NCBI GenBank assembly: GCA_037074705.1
Contig: CM073590.1
Span: forward strand, 221,308,746 to 221,372,745
DNA length: 64,000 nucleotides
Direction: 5' to 3'
Source: Zhengitettix transpicula
Lineage: Eukaryota; Arthropoda; Insecta; Orthoptera; Tetrigidae
Shown here: piece by piece, positions 59,038 through 64,000 of the stretch
Layout of the letters: each line of letters begins with the position of its first letter
How positions within the stretch are numbered: position 1 is the stretch's first letter
The notes under the pieces: generated by a model
Told to the model about the DNA's origin: nothing
Database searches by the model: none
What the model saw: the letters and a program-made list of their open reading frames with translations, nothing else
Translations under genes and position numbers: made by a program

Positions 59038-59177
59038 AAACGTTGCCACACTGTCAGGTAATGAATGACGACAAAACTTTATTGCAGCTGCGAGGACAAT
59101 AATATGTGACAACGTCGCACGGATTTGATTCGACGGCACAATGAACAGCTTCAAGTTCACATCGGCTCCCATTTAAA
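59038..59177 (+). repeat. family D diverged repeat, copy 2
   Basis: Aligns with 54640-54780 in the same orientation, 4.4 kb away, with scattered substitutions and a few indels. The minus frame 58954-59172 runs through it but its product is unrecognised. Confidence 0.8.
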
Positions 59178-59179
59178 AT

Positions 59180-61225
59180 TTGAACTTTAATTTCAATTGT
59201 CTAATTTTCACGTGACTATAACACTTACTATCCGTTACGTTTACGAAGACACGGTTACTTGTTAACCCGCTTAAGCACCCTCAAGTGTCTTAAGATAGTT
59301 ATTAGTTTCTTGAACGGGACGAAATCTCCAGGAATAGTATTAAAAAAGCTACGTGAGGATTTGCTACAGTGGATGCGTTGAAAAGAAAGACAGAAAACAA
59401 CCGAGTAAAAGAATATATACATGAATATTAAAAGGCTTCTAAGGCAGGTGTTTCACTAGAAGCAAAGTTTCGGCATAAATCAGGGCGAGTTCGTAATCCG
59501 CTGCATCGCGATCCCTGAATTACCATTCGACTCTGGAAGAGATTTTTACGGTCCGATAGAAACAGCAATGAATGACGTATCAAGTGGAAAAAAGTGACTG
59601 TTCTCCATGCTTCTGTTCCTCATATATAGCGCGAATACGTTTAAATGATTAATGGAATTAAACTATTAAATAGTTCAGAATAAAAGTCCGTTCGAACATT
59701 TATGTGAATTTTGATTAAAATAGTTACTTTGTCTATCTAGGATAAAATTATAAAATCACGTAACGAACAAAACAGAGGATTTTTATCGAAAGTTCTAAAT
59801 AACAACTTCAATAAAAACGTCTAACTGCACTTTAGCAAAGTCCCCTAGCAGTTTGTCCTAACTTTTGACTCCTGAGGGATTAAAATCCGTGTTCACTATC
59901 CCCAGGAGGGAAAAAAATCTTTTGGAAAGAAACGGCTACAGCTATCCATCGCAAAGTTTTCTCAGGTCCACTTCTGGAGACAATGTAGCTGAGACAAAGA
60001 CTTTCCGGAGTTTTCGACCATCAATAATAGGTTACAGGGACATTAACCGCGCGGAACATTTTAGACCGCGTAAAGTATTTGTTGTCGACTGGGGAAAACT
60101 GAATGAATGACAATCAATTTTCACATCCATTCTTTCATAAGAATATTATTGTATTATTTTGTAAAAGATTTCTTAAATATGTACAGTAATAAAATCCGTA
60201 TTTAATATGAGGTTGAAAACATTGGGTTAGAATTTATTTATAAAAACTTTTCAAATAAATTGCCTTCAAAGGAAATATTTAAGTTGTCTATACATACATT
60301 ACATAGTAATAAACCATCTGAGAAATAGAATTTCCTTTAAGTACCAAATATTCCATTCAGTTATCTGAACCTTTCAAATATAACCTCGAAAGTGAATGAA
60401 ACTGTTATAGTTGTCAGTGTTTCGGCTATACTGAATCACGCAAAACGTTTGTAGAATTTTATTCTATTGATCTCAACATTTTTTCTCTTAATATTTGAAA
60501 AGTTCAATATATTATTCTCCCTGTCTTACGTTGAAGTCAGTTATCTTCCAAATATCAAAATTGTTCTCCAATAATATTTTCGGTTCCTAATGCACCGTCT
60601 TCCTGCATTCTTTTAAGAATCCACCTCCTACATGTAACTCTCCGCCATTGATAAAAGGAATATTAGAACTTCAAAATATATTTTCAATGTTTCTATAATT
60701 ATATATTTTTACCAAATAACTGAAATTATTGCTACCTCAAATCAAAATTTTTCATTCGCCAAAACAATTTCAGTTCATTTGTAATAATTTCGAATATATT
60801 TAATTATTTTAATTAAAAATAACCTAATAAGAATTAATTAAAAATAACCTAATAAGAATTTCTAGGATAACATAAATTAAGATAATTTATTGGAGAGATA
60901 GAAAGAAGGCCAAAATATTAAACACATTGTCTTATTTGTGTAACCAAGTCCTATTTTTATTCATCTTTCCGATATATTTGTAAAATCGTTGATTAATATA
61001 CGTATCTCTGTTTTTTACGTTTTAACCTCATGCTTATCCCAAAGAGCTTCAGGATGAAGCACTCGACGAAAACAATAAGGATTGCGGAAATGTAGTGTAG
61101 AATTAACTTTATCACATTATTTCTCTCTTACTTGACTACTCCTTTATCTAATTAGTATAATCCAAGCACGGACGTCTTGTATTTTATAAATACGAATATA
61201 ATAATAATTTTAGTTTTATGTATTT
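59180..61225. other. AT-rich noncoding stretch
   Basis: A slightly GC-richer patch (59860-60110) has an 81-codon plus frame without a domain. A 25-bp perfect tandem duplication lies at 60811-60860. Confidence 0.45.
60811..60860. repeat. 25-bp perfect tandem duplication
   Basis: The unit starting AATTAAAAATAACCTAATAA occurs at 60811-60835 and again at 60836-60860 without change, which suggests a recent replication-slippage event. Confidence 0.95.
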
Positions 61226-61229
61226 AATT

Positions 61230-61485
61230 TTTTGATAGGAAAGTGTTATGGAGCGTTCTGTCTAAATTACTTACAATGTATTTTGATGGTGAAATCTTTT
61301 GAAAGAACATGGAGCACGTAGGTTTCCGTTCCACTAGCGATGAAAGTGAAATCGTGGCGTGTGAGGCCGAGGAGCAATCCACTTGAGACCTGACTAATGA
61401 CAGTCGTGGCCGCCATATATTATCCGGGTCGTGTGTACTCCCGTGCGAACCCCTTTTCTGTATAAAATCCGCGAATTTTCCCAAA
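61230..61485. other. GC-richer block, unassigned
   Basis: A GC-richer patch covered by an 86-codon minus frame (61224-61484) without a known domain. Could be a conserved element or an unrecognised exon. Confidence 0.22.
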
Positions 61486-61489
61486 AAAA

Positions 61490-62635
61490 TAATATTGTAT
61501 GTTTACGAAAGATATTTTAAGCACTGTAAAATAGATTAAACTAGTTTTTATTAAAATTGCATTTTTAAAGTCATGCGCTCAGCTATTTATAACAACAAAA
61601 GTAAACGTAAGAATCCTCTAGTCTAACTTTGTTCACGAATTTGAAATTTAATATGACAAATGTATGGTTTATTGATTATTTTTAATTCTACCCCCAATGT
61701 TATGTATAAACTCTCATTACATAAAAAACTGATTATCAATTTTCTTAAATATTTAATTTTTAAAATATGGAACTTTCATCAATATTTCTATGATAATATG
61801 TTCACAAAAATTATATAATTTTTAAAAACTTTTCAATTCAACAAGAATCTAATATATAAAAATAATACGACGGTTTTATGAAATGGGCTACTATCTTCTT
61901 GAAGTAATGCCTTAACCGAGGCAACATAGTAGAACTCGAGGAGAGAGGTTGAGTGTTAAGTAAAAATTGAAAAAGGTCCTTTCATAATACAAAAAATTTT
62001 AAATGAAATTTTTTTTGGAAAGAATTCAAAAAAATGAAGATGTTCAGTGTGCGTATTAATATTAGTTGACAAATGTTTGTAACAATTGAGGAGACTATTT
62101 CTAAGTTGTCTGTGATTTTTATATGACAAAGTTGAAGTAAAAGTGTGAAAAACTAAATAAATGCAAAAAAGAAAACTACGAAGTCAGAAGTGGAAATATT
62201 ATAAACAATTTCAAACAGTACCGAGGAAGGATAAGTGAGATAAATGAACCATGAAGATGAAAAGAGACTCATAATTGAAAAGAGGCTCTACTTTTCGAAC
62301 AGTACGAAACACCGTCCGTTTACAAGTAGGAGCTGGAATTTATAAGAAGAACATATGTGTTTGAAATTCGATATGGAAGAAAGATTTTTCAATGCTACCA
62401 AGCGACAGTTGTCCGGATTTCGTCAACAGTTTACAGCAGATTTTAAATAGCATTGGCCGCATTCTTCGAGAAAATAGTTTAAAATAAGGTTTTATAAATA
62501 AAATTACTGTCCTTAAATAAATAAATAAAAATATATAATAGTAAAATAATTTATTTCCAAACTTTTCATGTGGAAAGAAAATAGGCATAATATTAATTAA
62601 ATATCATTGAATGTTTACATTAATTGAAACATTTT
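61490..62635. other. AT-rich noncoding stretch
   Basis: Nothing recognised. Confidence 0.5.
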
Positions 62636-62639
62636 CTCT

Positions 62640-62960
62640 GAAAATGTTCATGGATTTCAAGACAAGGATGCCTACGAGAGACATCAGACCGTGAGCGTTT
62701 ATGGTGGAGATTTTTTGCCGCAGCCTCCAGTATTTGCGTGAGAATAGTGTCTTTAGCGTCAGATCTCGGACGTATGATGGATGGCGTATCCGATCGGTAC
62801 ACAGTGTAACAGCGAGGCTCATCTCATCTATCTCTATCAAGGGCGGGCCTGGACCACCATTCTTCAACGCAGGTTACGGATTATTATTTCCAGGGAGCCA
62901 TCTGAAGGCGTTACGTGGGGGAATAAAAGAAGCTTTCTCTACGGGAATGCATAATTTATA
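62640..62960. other. GC-richer block open on both strands, unassigned
   Basis: Frames are open on the plus strand (62701-63039, 112 codons) and in two minus frames (62604-62867, 62620-62802). None shows a known domain. The three overlapping frames argue for composition rather than coding. A conserved noncoding element or diverged transposon exon is possible. Confidence 0.25.
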
Positions 62961-62964
62961 TCGA

Positions 62965-64000
62965 ACAATTATCTATTTAATGAAACGCAAATATAATACG
63001 TGTAAGTCACTAATGACCGATAGTTTAATGCGACTATAAATCGATAAGAAATAAATTGTCTATTTGATCTGCATCTCTGATTACGTTTTTCGCGTCATCA
63101 TGCGAGTTATTTATTGATTTAAGTTCGGCTTGTTTTATAATTATAATGATATTGCGCTGTTTTATAAGAACTCAAATTAAACTCAGTTATTTCCTGTTAT
63201 ACTCTGTGGGGGAGTGAAAAAAGGACCCGTTTTCGTGAAAAACTACATATATTTAGTTTACATTTACTATAATATAATTCACAGTTTCTTTGCTAATGCT
63301 CAGACGTTGTGCAGGTTTCTGTACCTCATCTTGTAGACTACACAGTAAAATGTACCACAGGGCAGCCGCAACTAGCATGTTTTCGCATGATTCAAATTGA
63401 CGACATTTTGAGATTTATGAGACATTTAAACAGTGTCTGCTACCTGGTGAACGACAGGAATGCAGTGCATCGGGCAAGAAACTCTGATTCAAATGAGAGC
63501 ATCGTCTACAAGTGTCTCTTGGAGCTTGATGAGAGAAACTAACTAACGAGAATTTATTAGAAAGTATGGAGAATAGAAAAAGAATTTAGAGCACACAAAC
63601 AGAAATACGAGTCAAGTCGGTTTTGCTCAGTGATTGAATGTGCAGTGACAGCAGTATATTTAGTCACTGAAGGGGTTGATAAGGACAGACTAGGATGACC
63701 ACCACATCAAAATAGATCGACGAGAAAATAAGGAAAATAATATTGATTGTTAGAAGATTAATTAAACGACCATTATAACATATCTTATAAATATTTTATG
63801 CCACGACATTTCCGTACAATAAAAACGTGTTAGAAGCAGAATAATAAACAGGAATAAGAACAAAATATTTTTCAAAAGTCTTATAATGATCGTTTAATTT
63901 TTATTATTAATAAAAACATTCTTAAGTAAAATATTATTGATAAAGACTTTGTGACAATTTTTAATGCGTGTGTGAATAAAAAATCACTCGTTTCCTCTAC
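62965..64000. other. AT-rich stretch with a short mixed-composition frame
   Basis: The plus frame 63309-63542 (77 codons) lies in moderately GC-richer sequence, but its product has no recognised domain. The rest is AT-rich with nothing seen. Confidence 0.4.

Noticed and set aside
62604..63039. Overlapping frames on both strands as a gene
   Set aside because: Three overlapping frames, none with a domain; composition is a sufficient explanation.

Overview
This looks like noncoding nuclear DNA from an animal, most likely an insect with a large, repeat-rich genome. The background is strongly AT-rich, with long TA and CA microsatellites, many dispersed retroelement fragments and no long open reading frame in 64 kb. 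A cockroach-, termite- or stick-insect-like genome would fit the repeat style, but that is an impression and not a demonstrated assignment. No rRNA, functional tRNA, CRISPR, operon or bacterial-type gene arrangement is visible.

Only one place looks like a genuine host coding exon: about 6818-6990 (+), with an ATG at 6840, 50 codons of GC-richer sequence and a strong GTGAGT donor. I do not recognise the protein. Every other open frame is short and is explained by repeats or by GC-richer noncoding blocks.

The best-supported content is repetitive. (1) A ~450-530 bp A-tailed retroelement, here called element A, is present in at least ten copies: 27-171, 1281-1635, 7297-7748, 10489-10651, 37019-37545, 39719-39875, 39876-40405, 42293-42775, 55014-55226, 55236-55713 and 55725-56164. 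The copies show poly(A) tails, 5' truncations, two tail subfamilies, one probable 8-bp target duplication and two head-to-tail clusters. (2) A decayed Penelope-like element at 52051-52740 (-) keeps a recognisable GIY-YIG endonuclease and a trace of reverse transcriptase. (3) At least four, possibly six, short motifs have a hammerhead-ribozyme-like core (CTGAnGA, hairpin, GAAAC); two of them sit in alignable copies of one dispersed repeat. (4) A 312-bp foldback element lies at 34103-34414. (5) A 780-bp repeat with a TATATATAGA end and four internal degenerate units lies at 29292-30076. (6) Smaller repeat families occur as pairs and trios, and there is a tRNA-like SINE scrap.

Between the repeats are roughly twenty blocks of 250-700 bp with visibly higher GC and complex, non-repetitive sequence, several rich in TAATTA homeodomain-type sites, paired octamer sites or paired Runt-type sites. 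They look like candidate conserved noncoding or cis-regulatory elements of a gene desert or giant intron. That reading is inference and needs cross-species alignment.

If there is an unusual system here, the best candidates are the Penelope/hammerhead-motif repeat set and the tandemly arrayed element A.
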